Both the position numbers and the translations under genes were made by a program. From an uncultured Spirochaetales bacterium (lineage in GTDB: Bacteria > Spirochaetota > Spirochaetia > Sphaerochaetales > Sphaerochaetaceae): a stretch of DNA of 47,954 bases. Position 1 is the first letter of the stretch. The number at the start of each line of letters is the position of its first letter. Below are positions 33,090 to 40,421 of this stretch, one piece after another. The notes below the pieces were generated by a model that saw only the letters and a list, made by a program, of their open reading frames with translations, made no database searches and was not told the DNA's origin. Where the stretch lies: assembly GCA_949297785.1 (NCBI GenBank), contig CASFTW010000014.1, forward strand, positions 1-47,954. The letters run 5' to 3'.

Positions 33090-33351
33090 CAGTTTCGAAC
33101 CTGTTTGCAAAGAGCCGTGTCATTGCCTGAAGTGCCTCACTCTCATCCTCCCCGTCGCAGATGCAGGTGAGTTTTGTCCTGTATGTCGCGCCGAGCGTTA
33201 TTATTCCCATTACTGACTTCGCATTTATCCTCATCGTATCCTTTTCAAAGAAAATATCCGATTTGTAGCGGGCGGCAACCTTTACGATCTGGGTTGCCGG
33301 GCGGGCGTGGATTCCGGCTCTGTTCTCGACAGTCAGTTCATTTGAAATCAT
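33082..33351 (-). CDS. ptsH: Phosphocarrier protein HPr
   Basis: An 89-residue HPr. His15 lies in 'AGIHARPATQI' (phosphorylated by PEP via enzyme I) and Ser46 in 'AKSVMGII' (phosphorylated by HprK). Both key sites are intact. It overlaps hprK by four bases, so the kinase and its target are co-produced. No enzyme I gene is in the window; in several spirochaetes HPr serves regulation and not sugar transport. Confidence 0.94.
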   Translation of the reverse strand: MISNELTVENRAGIHARPATQIVKVAARYKSDIFFEKDTMRINAKSVMGIITLGATYRTKLTCICDGEDESEALQAMTRLFANRFETDD

Positions 33352-34340
33352 TTGTCCCCGTCCTCCTGCGAAAGTGTGTTGTAATACATTTCCCTTGTGG
33401 CTTCGCTTTCAAGCCATGACATCACATTCTGATCGAATTCCTTTGCCGAGTAAAAGCCCTGTTTCTTGAGTCTTTCATTCCTTGCCGCTGTTTCTATGAG
33501 AATCGGGACGTTGCGTCCGGGTTTTACCGGTATCTCGACACGCGGGATCTTGATTCCGAGGTACTCCGCCTGCAGACTGTCGCCCAGATGATCATAGTTT
33601 TTCTTGTCATCCCATTTCTCAAGATGCACTGAGAGCTGCACCTGTTTTTTCTCCCTTATGGCACCTATTCCGTACATATTCGCGACATTTATTATTCCAA
33701 GTCCCCTGATTTCCATATGATGGGCAAGAGCTGCATTCGGGCCGCTGCCTACAAGATACGAGTCTGAAATGTTCATGAGCTTCACAGTGTCATCACTTAT
33801 GAGACGGTGTCCCCTGCTTATGAGCTCCAGTGCGGTCTCGCTTTTACCGACTCCTGCATCTCCCGTGATGAGCACTCCGATGCCGAAGACCTCGATGAGC
33901 ACGCCGTGAATGGTCTCGGTTCTGGCGAAAACTTCTTCAAGTATGTTGTAAAGACGGCGTGAGAAGTCAGAAGAGTTGAGTTTTGTGGTTAGAATTGCAG
34001 TCGCATAGCGTTCAGCCAGTTCCGTTATATTGTTTGACGGAGTCTGTCCGTCTGTGAAAACACAGCAGGGAATGCCCGATGAGAGGATTTTCTCGACGTT
34101 GTCCAGTTTCCCGCTTTCATCAAGCAGCCTGAGGTATGCCTGCTCGCCTTTTCCGAACAGCTGTATGCTTCTGCAGTTGAAATCGGTGAAAAAGCCGGAA
34201 AGGGGAAGGCCGGGACGGGATATCATCGCACTCGTTATCTGGCGGGACAGACCGCTTCTGCCGGCAGTGCAGCTGAGTTCGAGATGATTCTTTTCCTTGA
34301 GGTCTATGTCAAGAAGATCGAGAATTGTGAAATTGTTCAT
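33348..34340 (-). CDS. hprK: HPr kinase/phosphorylase
   Basis: A 330-residue HprK. The N-terminal domain reads 'FTILDLLDIDLKEKNHLEL'. The C-terminal kinase domain has His145 ('ETIHGVLIEV'), the P-loop 'GDAGVGKSE' (160-168), 'RLISDDTVKL' and the signature 'MEIRGLGIINV'. The P-loop has Ala162 where Ser is usual. It adds or removes phosphate on Ser46 of HPr in response to metabolites. No clear ribosome site precedes the ATG at 34340; the extension to 34409 runs through the hpf terminator and is rejected. Confidence 0.93.
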   Translation of the reverse strand: MNNFTILDLLDIDLKEKNHLELSCTAGRSGLSRQITSAMISRPGLPLSGFFTDFNCRSIQLFGKGEQAYLRLLDESGKLDNVEKILSSGIPCCVFTDGQTPSNNITELAERYATAILTTKLNSSDFSRRLYNILEEVFARTETIHGVLIEVFGIGVLITGDAGVGKSETALELISRGHRLISDDTVKLMNISDSYLVGSGPNAALAHHMEIRGLGIINVANMYGIGAIREKKQVQLSVHLEKWDDKKNYDHLGDSLQAEYLGIKIPRVEIPVKPGRNVPILIETAARNERLKKQGFYSAKEFDQNVMSWLESEATREMYYNTLSQEDGDK

Positions 34341-34364
34341 GTGGAAATGATAGCACAGATGGGC

Positions 34365-34395
34365 AAAAAAGAAACGGCTGAAAAACCAGCCGTTT
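34365..34395 (-). terminator. Terminator between hpf and hprK
   Basis: On the minus strand AAACGGCTG, six-base loop, CAGCCGTTT, then CTTTTTT. It ends about 25 nt before the hprK ATG, so hprK either has a promoter inside hpf or depends on read-through. Confidence 0.82.
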
Positions 34396-34419
34396 TCACA
34401 CTGACGCATCTGATGATGT

Positions 34420-34716
34420 TCAGATATTCATTACTTTTTCCTTTTCCTTCTTGGCCACGCTCTGTATCTTGTCGGCAATAAGTTCAATTCCCTCATAAAG
34501 CTCGTAGCAGTCATTGCTGACTATTTTCTCAGTCTTCCATTTGAAGTGGAGAATGGCATCGATATGATAGCCGATTCCCTTTGTCTCCCGCTTGATTGCG
34601 ATGTCAAGATCGTGAAGATAATCCTCGGCAAATCCGATTTTCTTCAGTTTCTTGTCGATGAAGTCCTTTGTCTCCTGACTCGGGACATAGTTTATACCTC
34701 TGACTGTAAGATTCAT
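34420..34716 (-). CDS. hpf: Ribosome hibernation-promoting factor, short form
   Basis: A 98-residue HPF/YhbH protein. It begins 'MNLTVRGINYVPSQETKDFI' and has the beta-alpha-beta-beta-beta-alpha pattern ending in 'ELYEGIELIADKIQSVAKK'. It binds the 30S subunit and protects idle ribosomes. It is the short type without the C-terminal dimerisation domain. AGGAGG lies 5 nt before the ATG. It sits between rpoN and hprK, the same linkage known from other bacteria, but with its own promoter and terminator. Confidence 0.92.
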   Translation of the reverse strand: MNLTVRGINYVPSQETKDFIDKKLKKIGFAEDYLHDLDIAIKRETKGIGYHIDAILHFKWKTEKIVSNDCYELYEGIELIADKIQSVAKKEKEKVMNI

Positions 34717-34780
34717 AAATACCTCCTCTTAAAGCCGAATCTGACATCAGGAAGAAACAGTTTCTCCATCAGTCAATATC

Positions 34781-34808
34781 ATTTTACCACGGGTGGTGGT
34801 ACAAACAA
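34781..34808 (-). promoter_or_regulatory. hpf promoter containing an inverted repeat
   Basis: On the minus strand TTGTTT (34803-34808) and TAAAAT (34781-34786) are 16 bp apart. A perfect dyad TACCAC-N5-GTGGTA (34785-34801) covers the spacer, so a regulator could block or activate here. Confidence 0.5.
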
Positions 34809-34826
34809 AGAAAAATGTTGCTTTTT

Positions 34827-36212
34827 TCATCGGCTGCGTTCGAAAGATGAGTCTATGTTGAGCTCTTTTCTGTACTTGTTGACGGTGCGGCGTGCACAGC
34901 TTATTCCCTTTTCCTTAAGCATGTCGCTTATCCTCTGGTCCGACAGCGGCTTTCCGTCTGCATTGTCCTCAATCATCTTCCTGACCATTTCCTTTACGGC
35001 TTCCTTTGAAAGCTCATCATCTCCTCCGGTGGTTCTTACAGCTGATGAGAAGAGACTTTTCAGACTTATTATTCCCCAGTCCGTATCAGCATATTTGCTG
35101 GTGGTTATCCTGCTGACGGTGGCCTCATGCACGCCGATTTCAGAGGCGACGTCCCTGAGAGTGAGCGGTTTCAGGTATCCGGGACCGAAAAGGAAGAAAG
35201 CTTTCTGCCTGAGCGCAAGCACCTTCGCTACCTTCTCCAGCGTTGTGTTTCTCAGGTCAACCTGTCTGATGAGATTCTCCGCACTCTGCATTTCCTTCTT
35301 CAGATACCTGCATGTCTCCTTTTCAGAGGGGTTCCTGCTTCCTGCAAGTTCCTTTGCCATTTGCTCATAGTCCCTGTCGATCGACAGAAGAGGAAGGGCA
35401 GAGGAATTGAGCCTTACGGTAAGCTTTCCGTCCTCGACCTTTATTGAAAGATCAGGTTCTATGTAGCGGTCATATCCTGATGAATACAGACTTGCCGGGT
35501 AAGGAGTGAGGGTTTTGAGAAAGCCGTAAAGCGCCTCGACATCTTCTTTTTCAACATGAAGTCTTCTGGCAGCCTCCTCGAATTTTCCGCTCCTGAGAGT
35601 GTCGAGTTCCCCGTACACCATGCGGCGGAAGACTTCAAGCTCATCGCCTTCAAGGCCGAGGTTCTGCGCCTGGATTACCAGGGAATCGCGGAAATCGCGG
35701 GCACACACGCCGCTCGGGTCAAAGCTGTGGAGAAGCGTGAGCGCCTCGTCTCTGTGTTCTTTCTGCCTGGCCGAAAGCAGACTGTCCAGATCAGATGGAT
35801 AGAAGCCGTTTTCATCCAGCGACGAGATGATCAGCGAGGCCGTCTCTCTTACATCATCACTGCATGCTGCGCTTCCAAGCTGATTCATGAGATGTTCTTC
35901 AAGCGTTTCTCTGCTGCTCAGGGCGCCTTCAAGCCATGCCTGATGACTGTCTGAAAGATCACTGCCGTAAGCGGATGAGTCAGAGTAACTGTCAGTATGG
36001 GATTCTTCCCTGATCTGTCCTTTCACATACTCTTCGTAGCTTACATGCGAAGCTGAATCATCCGCATGCAGAGTCGGGTTTTCAAGCAGTTCGTTCTCAA
36101 TTTTCGCCTGAAGCTCTGCAAGGGGAAGCGTCATCAGTTCCAGAGACTGAAGCATCTGCGTGTTGAGTTTGAGTGTCTGTTTCTGGCTGAGAGACAGAGA
36201 CTGTTCCATCAT
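34827..36212 (-). CDS. rpoN: RNA polymerase sigma-54 factor
   Basis: A 461-residue sigma-54. Region I reads 'LSLSQKQTLKLNTQMLQSLE' (Gln-rich activator-binding start), followed by the acidic region II, the core-binding region ('LDENGFYPSDLDSL', 'FDPSGVCARDFRDSL'), a helix-turn-helix ('TLRDVASEIGVHEATVSRI') and the RpoN box 'ARRTVNKYR' (440-448), all intact. It reads -24/-12 promoters with AAA+ activators. Its ATGATG start overlaps the lptB stop, with the second ATG also possible. I found no convincing -24/-12 site in the window. Confidence 0.96.
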   Translation of the reverse strand: MMEQSLSLSQKQTLKLNTQMLQSLELMTLPLAELQAKIENELLENPTLHADDSASHVSYEEYVKGQIREESHTDSYSDSSAYGSDLSDSHQAWLEGALSSRETLEEHLMNQLGSAACSDDVRETASLIISSLDENGFYPSDLDSLLSARQKEHRDEALTLLHSFDPSGVCARDFRDSLVIQAQNLGLEGDELEVFRRMVYGELDTLRSGKFEEAARRLHVEKEDVEALYGFLKTLTPYPASLYSSGYDRYIEPDLSIKVEDGKLTVRLNSSALPLLSIDRDYEQMAKELAGSRNPSEKETCRYLKKEMQSAENLIRQVDLRNTTLEKVAKVLALRQKAFFLFGPGYLKPLTLRDVASEIGVHEATVSRITTSKYADTDWGIISLKSLFSSAVRTTGGDDELSKEAVKEMVRKMIEDNADGKPLSDQRISDMLKEKGISCARRTVNKYRKELNIDSSFERSR

Positions 36213-36949
36213 AGGCCGAGACCTCTGGCGAAATCGTGTCCGAAGTAAATTTCCTGGGCTGTTTCGTTGTTTATGAGTTCCTCGCTTGTGCCGGAAATGA
36301 GAATCTCCCCTTCGTTGATTATGTGGGCACAGGTTGTGATGGAAAGCGCATCACGTACATTGTGGTCGGTCAGGAGGATTCCGATTCCTCTTCTGCTCAG
36401 TTCCTTGATTATCTGCTTGATCTCGTAGACGGCCTTTGGATCGATTCCTGCAAAAGGTTCGTCAAGAAGCAGGAAACGGGGGCTTGTTGCGAGGGAGCGG
36501 GCAATTTCCGTCCTTCTTCTTTCCCCTCCGGAAAGGGTATAGCCGTACTGCTTTCTGACTTTTCCGATTCCGAAATCACAGATCAGGGACTCAAGAAGAT
36601 TCTTTTTCTCTTCCCTATCAAGATCCTTTCTTGTCTGGATCACAAGGTTTATGTTGTCTTCAACCGTAAGCTTCCTGAATATGGAGCTTTCCTGTGGCAG
36701 ATAGCTGAGACCGAGCTTGCTGCGCTTATACATCGGAAGATTTGTTATATCTGTCTCATTGAGACGTATCGTTCCACCGTTCGCCTTTATGAATCCCACT
36801 ATCATGTAGAATGTAGTGGTCTTGCCGGCACCGTTGGGACCGAGCAGTCCTGTTATCTGGCCGCTTTCCATGCTGAATGAGAGATGGTTCACGACTGTCT
36901 TGCGTCCGTATTTCTTCACAAGTCCTTCAACGGAGAGCACATTAACCAT
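36209..36949 (-). CDS. lptB: LPS export ABC transporter ATPase LptB
   Basis: A 246-residue ATPase. It has 'GLLGPNGAGKTTTFYMIVG' (Walker A), 'LPQESSIFRKLTVEDNI' (the LptB-type Q-loop), 'LSGGERRRTEIARSL' (signature) and 'LLLDEPFAGIDPKAV' (Walker B), and 'LTDHNVRDAL' at the H-loop. It drives lipid extraction from the inner membrane with LptFG, which is not in the window. I start it at 36949, where GGAGG is 8 nt upstream; the ATG two codons earlier is too close. It overlaps lptA by 8 bp and rpoN by 4. Confidence 0.95.
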   Translation of the reverse strand: MVNVLSVEGLVKKYGRKTVVNHLSFSMESGQITGLLGPNGAGKTTTFYMIVGFIKANGGTIRLNETDITNLPMYKRSKLGLSYLPQESSIFRKLTVEDNINLVIQTRKDLDREEKKNLLESLICDFGIGKVRKQYGYTLSGGERRRTEIARSLATSPRFLLLDEPFAGIDPKAVYEIKQIIKELSRRGIGILLTDHNVRDALSITTCAHIINEGEILISGTSEELINNETAQEIYFGHDFARGLGL

Positions 36950-37565
36950 AGACATGTCCTCCGATCTGCCCTTCAAGCCGGATTCTCTCGCTCTCAAGGT
37001 CTATTGCGATGACTGATGCCGAATATGTGTCATCCTTCCATCTGACATCTGCAGGACCGGATAGGATGAGGCTTTCCTCATTCCTGTCGTATATCATGCT
37101 TTCGCATGAGGCGCTGAGCATGCCGCTTGATGTGTTCTTCACGAGATTCACTCTCATGCTCAGCTCGAGCTTTTCTTCTCTCATGTCATAATAAAGAGCT
37201 GATGCTGATGCTGTCAGTTCATTCTGTGTGTCATTGAGCTCGCACCATGATGATATTAGTAGCCTTTCGGCCGTCCTGTCATAATAAAGGGCAGAGGTTC
37301 TGATGGTAAGGCCTCTTTCCTCATCGGTGATGAGAATGCTGCCGCGGCAGGTTATCTTGTCATAATCATCTCCTTCAATGATTATGCTGTCGGCTGTGAT
37401 TGAAAGTGTGTCCACAGTGACGTACGCTCCCCCTGAAAGGCTTACCGAACGCTTGCCGTCCTGAAGCGAGACTGAAGATGTGCCGCCTGAAAAGGTTATG
37501 CTGTCATCTGCATTCAGAGGAAGAAGAAGGCAGAATAGAAGTGCTGTTACTGTCAGAATTTTCAA
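36942..37565 (-). CDS. lptA: LptA/OstA-like periplasmic protein
   Basis: A 207-residue secreted protein. A signal peptide ('LTVTALLFCLLLPLNA') precedes beta-jellyroll repeats such as 'LSITADSIIIEGDDYDKITC' and 'LTASASALYYDMREEKLELS', the OstA/LptA pattern. It would form part of the lipid bridge across the periplasm. The sequence is divergent, so the call leans on its place between lptC-like and lptB genes. It overlaps both neighbours. Confidence 0.8.
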   Translation of the reverse strand: MKILTVTALLFCLLLPLNADDSITFSGGTSSVSLQDGKRSVSLSGGAYVTVDTLSITADSIIIEGDDYDKITCRGSILITDEERGLTIRTSALYYDRTAERLLISSWCELNDTQNELTASASALYYDMREEKLELSMRVNLVKNTSSGMLSASCESMIYDRNEESLILSGPADVRWKDDTYSASVIAIDLESERIRLEGQIGGHVYG

Positions 37566-38092
37566 ATTTCAACCTCCCCGGATGTTATGCTCTGGATATC
37601 GAACCTGAGACGGACAAGATCCCCGCTGAGATTATAACCGGTTATTGATCCTCCATCAAAGCTTATGGACACCTCGTCTTCACTGTTGAGTGTGCTGTTG
37701 TGTGTATCAAAGATAAGATATTGCGTGCTGATCGACAAATCATCCTTCAGGCTTTCAAGTACCACGTTTCCTTCAAGGTTCATGACTTTTGATGAAGAGT
37801 CTATCACTGCTTTGTCGGCTCTGCCCCTTACGGCTGTGTTTCCCTCCCCGTCATTCTGGATGAATGAAATGCCTTCAGCTTCAATCCTGTCATTGTCTAT
37901 CCAGTAGGAAAGAGTTCTGCTTTCAAGCCTTATCGGCTCCTCATTTTCCTGTGCAAGCGTATACACGGCATTGGTCAGGACTATGTCCGCTCTTTCGATT
38001 TGTCCGGCCCGCTGCGCAGTATAGTCCTGATCATCAAGGCTGCAGGATGAAAGAAGTACGATGAGGGACAGGATGAGAAAACTTTTTTTCAT
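37562..38092 (-). CDS. lptC: LptC-like lipoprotein
   Basis: A 176-residue protein with a lipoprotein signal ending in the lipobox 'LSSC' (Cys17). The mature part has beta-strand motifs 'IEAEGISFIQNDGEGNTAVR' and 'KVMNLEGNVVLESL', typical of the LptC/OstA fold. LptC normally has an N-terminal membrane helix; here a lipid anchor replaces it. It likely passes lipid from LptBFG to LptA. Four-base overlaps on both sides show tight coupling. Confidence 0.75.
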   Translation of the reverse strand: MKKSFLILSLIVLLSSCSLDDQDYTAQRAGQIERADIVLTNAVYTLAQENEEPIRLESRTLSYWIDNDRIEAEGISFIQNDGEGNTAVRGRADKAVIDSSSKVMNLEGNVVLESLKDDLSISTQYLIFDTHNSTLNSEDEVSISFDGGSITGYNLSGDLVRLRFDIQSITSGEVEI

Positions 38093-38511
38093 AAATCAGA
38101 ATTTTTTTCCCTTTCAATCTTATCAGTTATCACAGGAGTGTACTTGACACGTGTGAAACGGAAATAGACTGATGAGATGAGAAATCCTGCCGCAAGCCCT
38201 ATTACGGCACACAGCAGCTGCAACAGCTCGTCATCCGGTGTTATGAAGTAACCTGCCAGCATCGCGAGAAAGAAACATGCCAGGGGAAAGATGAGACTCA
38301 TGACTGATGCGAATATCGTTTTCCCGGGAGGCATGTCGATTGTGACTTCATCTCCTTTCTCAAGTTCCAGCTTACGGGGATTGAAGACTTCGAATTCGCT
38401 GTTTTTGCCGCGGCAGAAAAGAGAGCTTTTGCAGCCTTCGCAGGCATTCCTGTCGCATCCGGCCGTGATCTTTCCCTCTTCTATGTTTATTATCCTGACA
38501 TCTTTAGTCAT
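38089..38511 (-). CDS. RseC/MucC-family membrane protein
   Basis: A 140-residue protein. Cys19, Cys24, Cys27 and Cys33 form the RseC/MucC cysteine cluster ('CDRNACEGCKSSLFCRG'), followed by two membrane helices (about residues 66-90 and 95-115). Relatives act in sigma-E control and in the SoxR reducing system with RnfABCDGE. Neither sigma-E nor rnf genes are nearby. GGAGG is 6 nt before the ATG, and it overlaps the ymdB-like stop by 8 bp. Confidence 0.85.
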   Translation of the reverse strand: MTKDVRIINIEEGKITAGCDRNACEGCKSSLFCRGKNSEFEVFNPRKLELEKGDEVTIDMPPGKTIFASVMSLIFPLACFFLAMLAGYFITPDDELLQLLCAVIGLAAGFLISSVYFRFTRVKYTPVITDKIEREKNSDL

Positions 38512-39322
38512 GTTTGTCCTCCGGTTTTTCTATTTTCACGCTCTCGATGACCGGAATGATGCTTTCGGCAAGGCCGCTTTCTTCGTTTATCCTCACAAGA
38601 ACACCCTGTATCTGGCCGTCCCTCCATGCTTCCCTGCTTCTCAATGGAAGTGCCTTGAGGAATTTCTCAATCTCCGTCGATTCATCAAGCCCTCCCACTG
38701 AAAGAGCAGAACCGCAGCGTCCGTTGTCAGAGATGAATGCAGTTCCTTTTTCCAGCACCGATGCATCTGCCGTGAGCACCTTGTTGTGTGTTCCGATCAC
38801 GGCGGCCGCCTTTCCGTCAAGGAAATGCGCGAACGTTGCAGCCTCTGCGGTTGTCGCACAGTGGAACTGGACAAGCACTATGTCATTTTCCTCTTTAAGC
38901 TTTGAGATGAGGAATTCAGCCTGTGTGAACGGATTATTGGCACTGGATCTCGAAAAGCCCGAGGATGAGAGGAAATTCGTGACTGCGATCTTCCTGTCCT
39001 TTATGTTCAGTATCCTGTATGCCCGTCCCGGACTCTGCGGCGGATAGTTTGCAGGCCTTATTATATAGCTGCACTTTGCGATGTTCTCGACAAGATCAGG
39101 CTTGTAATACAGCTTTTCTCCGCCTGTGATGACATCGATTCCGAGTTTTGACAGCTGCACGGAATGCGGGAAGCCAAGACCGAAACCGTTGGTCGTACCT
39201 TCTCCGTTTGCGATGCACAGATCGGCTTCATATTTTTGCTTCAGGCCCTTCAGGCCCTTCTTCAGACAGGCTATGCCGGCACGGCCCACAATCTCACCCA
39301 GAAACAGAACATTCAGACTCAT
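38504..39322 (-). CDS. YmdB-family phosphodiesterase homologue with substituted metal ligands
   Basis: A 272-residue protein of the YmdB/TIGR00282 metallophosphoesterase family. The fold is clear ('VLFLGEIVGRAG', 'IRPANYPPQSPG', 'AVIGTHNKVLTAD'), but several metal-binding positions differ from family norms. Asp of 'GD(I/V)VG' is Glu10. 'GEN' reads 'GEG' (Gly42). 'GNH' reads 'GGE' (Gly68, Glu69). 'GTHTHV' reads 'GTHNKV' (Lys181). Glu41, His154 and His179 remain. It may be inactive or have altered metal use. It is the first gene of the lpt-rpoN operon. I start it at the ATG at 39322, not the upstream one. Confidence 0.85.
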   Translation of the reverse strand: MSLNVLFLGEIVGRAGIACLKKGLKGLKQKYEADLCIANGEGTTNGFGLGFPHSVQLSKLGIDVITGGEKLYYKPDLVENIAKCSYIIRPANYPPQSPGRAYRILNIKDRKIAVTNFLSSSGFSRSSANNPFTQAEFLISKLKEENDIVLVQFHCATTAEAATFAHFLDGKAAAVIGTHNKVLTADASVLEKGTAFISDNGRCGSALSVGGLDESTEIEKFLKALPLRSREAWRDGQIQGVLVRINEESGLAESIIPVIESVKIEKPEDKHD

Positions 39323-39389
39323 GCCTATAAAATAGAATAAGTTCATCAAAATTCCAACAGCCCGTATCTTCTTTTTTTCATTTTGTATC

Positions 39390-39418
39390 TTGACAGAAAG
39401 GTATGATTATCCGTAATC
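39390..39418 (+). promoter_or_regulatory. Candidate promoter of tRNA-Leu
   Basis: A perfect TTGACA (39390-39395) lies 16-17 bp before CGTAAT/GTAATC, about 20 bp ahead of the tRNA. The -10 is imperfect. Confidence 0.5.
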
Positions 39419-39438
39419 TTGCCGTGATTGATGTTATT

Positions 39439-39520
39439 GCCCAGATGGCGGAATTGGTAGACGCGCTAGCTTCAGGTGCTAGTACCCACCGGTGTGCAAG
39501 TTCGAGTCTTGTTCTGGGCA
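39439..39520 (+). tRNA. tRNA-Leu (CAG)
   Basis: An 82-nt class II tRNA. The acceptor GCCCAGA pairs with TCTGGGC, the anticodon stem CTAGC with GCTAG around loop TTCAGGT (anticodon CAG), a 13-nt variable arm follows, and the T-stem GCAAG pairs with CTTGT around TTCGAGT. Discriminator A; CCA not encoded. A T-rich stretch follows. Confidence 0.96.
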
Positions 39521-39572
39521 AAATTTTTTTTAATCTTCTACATACAGTTTTTTTTTTCAAGGAGACCCATTT

Positions 39573-40421
39573 ATGAACAAGATCGTTATGAAGAGGCAGC
39601 TTTCAGCTGAAGTCTTCGAACTGGAAGTGGAAGCTCCGCTTATCGCGAAGGAAAGAAAGGCCGGGCAGTTTGTCGTTCTCCAGCTCGGCGATGATTTCAA
39701 TGAACGCATTCCCCTTACAATAGCAGATGCGGATGTGGATAAAGGCACGATCACGCTCATCGTGCAGGCCGTAGGAGAGTCGACACACCGTCTTGTCCGC
39801 CTCAATGAAGGCGATTACATCGCAAACCTGCTCGGTCCTCTCGGGCGTCCTACAGATGTCCGTAAATACGGACGTGTCGTGATTGTAGGCGGAGGAATAG
39901 GTGTTGCACCTGCTTATCCGATTGCAAAGGCAATGAAGGATGCCGGAAATGATGTGAGAGTCATAATCGGAGCCAGAAATGAGAGTCTCCTTATCTTTGA
40001 AGACAGGATGAGAAGCATCGATAAAGACACAATTACGGTAACAGATGACGGCTCAAAAGGCATCAAGGGTGTCGTAACCGCTCCTCTCGAGGAGCTCTGT
40101 CAGAACTGGAAGCCGGACTGCGTGGTTGCAATCGGCCCTGCTGTTATGATGAAGTTCTGCAGCCTGACTACAAAGAAATATGATGTGCATACTCTCGTAT
40201 CACTCAACACAATCATGATTGACGGTACAGGAATGTGCGGTGGCTGCCGTGTCGTTGTGGACGGTAAGATGAAGTTCGTATGTGTTGAAGGTCCTGAATT
40301 CGACGGCCATCTGGTCGACTGGGACAATCTCATGGCCCGTCAGGCCACTTTCCGTGATTTCGAGAAGGAACATCACCACAAGTGTCATATAGATATGCAG
40401 ATCGAGGAGGGAAGAGCATGA
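39573..40421 (+). CDS. nfnA: NfnA/SudB: NADH-dependent ferredoxin:NADP+ oxidoreductase small subunit
   Basis: A 282-residue flavin reductase-type subunit. The FAD/NAD part shows 'GQFVVLQL', 'ERIPLTIAD' and 'VVIVGGGIGVAPAYPIAKA'. The [2Fe-2S] site is near the C-terminus: Cys222 and Cys225 ('MCGGC'), Cys237, and Asp217 as a plausible fourth ligand, as known for NfnA. With NfnB it runs flavin-based electron bifurcation between NADH, ferredoxin and NADPH, an anaerobe's trait. GGAG is 8 nt before the ATG, and it overlaps nfnB by 4 bp. Confidence 0.9.
   Translation: MNKIVMKRQLSAEVFELEVEAPLIAKERKAGQFVVLQLGDDFNERIPLTIADADVDKGTITLIVQAVGESTHRLVRLNEGDYIANLLGPLGRPTDVRKYGRVVIVGGGIGVAPAYPIAKAMKDAGNDVRVIIGARNESLLIFEDRMRSIDKDTITVTDDGSKGIKGVVTAPLEELCQNWKPDCVVAIGPAVMMKFCSLTTKKYDVHTLVSLNTIMIDGTGMCGGCRVVVDGKMKFVCVEGPEFDGHLVDWDNLMARQATFRDFEKEHHHKCHIDMQIEEGRA

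Noticed and set aside
39240-39262. Small direct repeat of TTCAGGCCC
   Set aside because: It lies in the coding sequence of the ymdB-like gene and simply encodes a repeated GLK motif.
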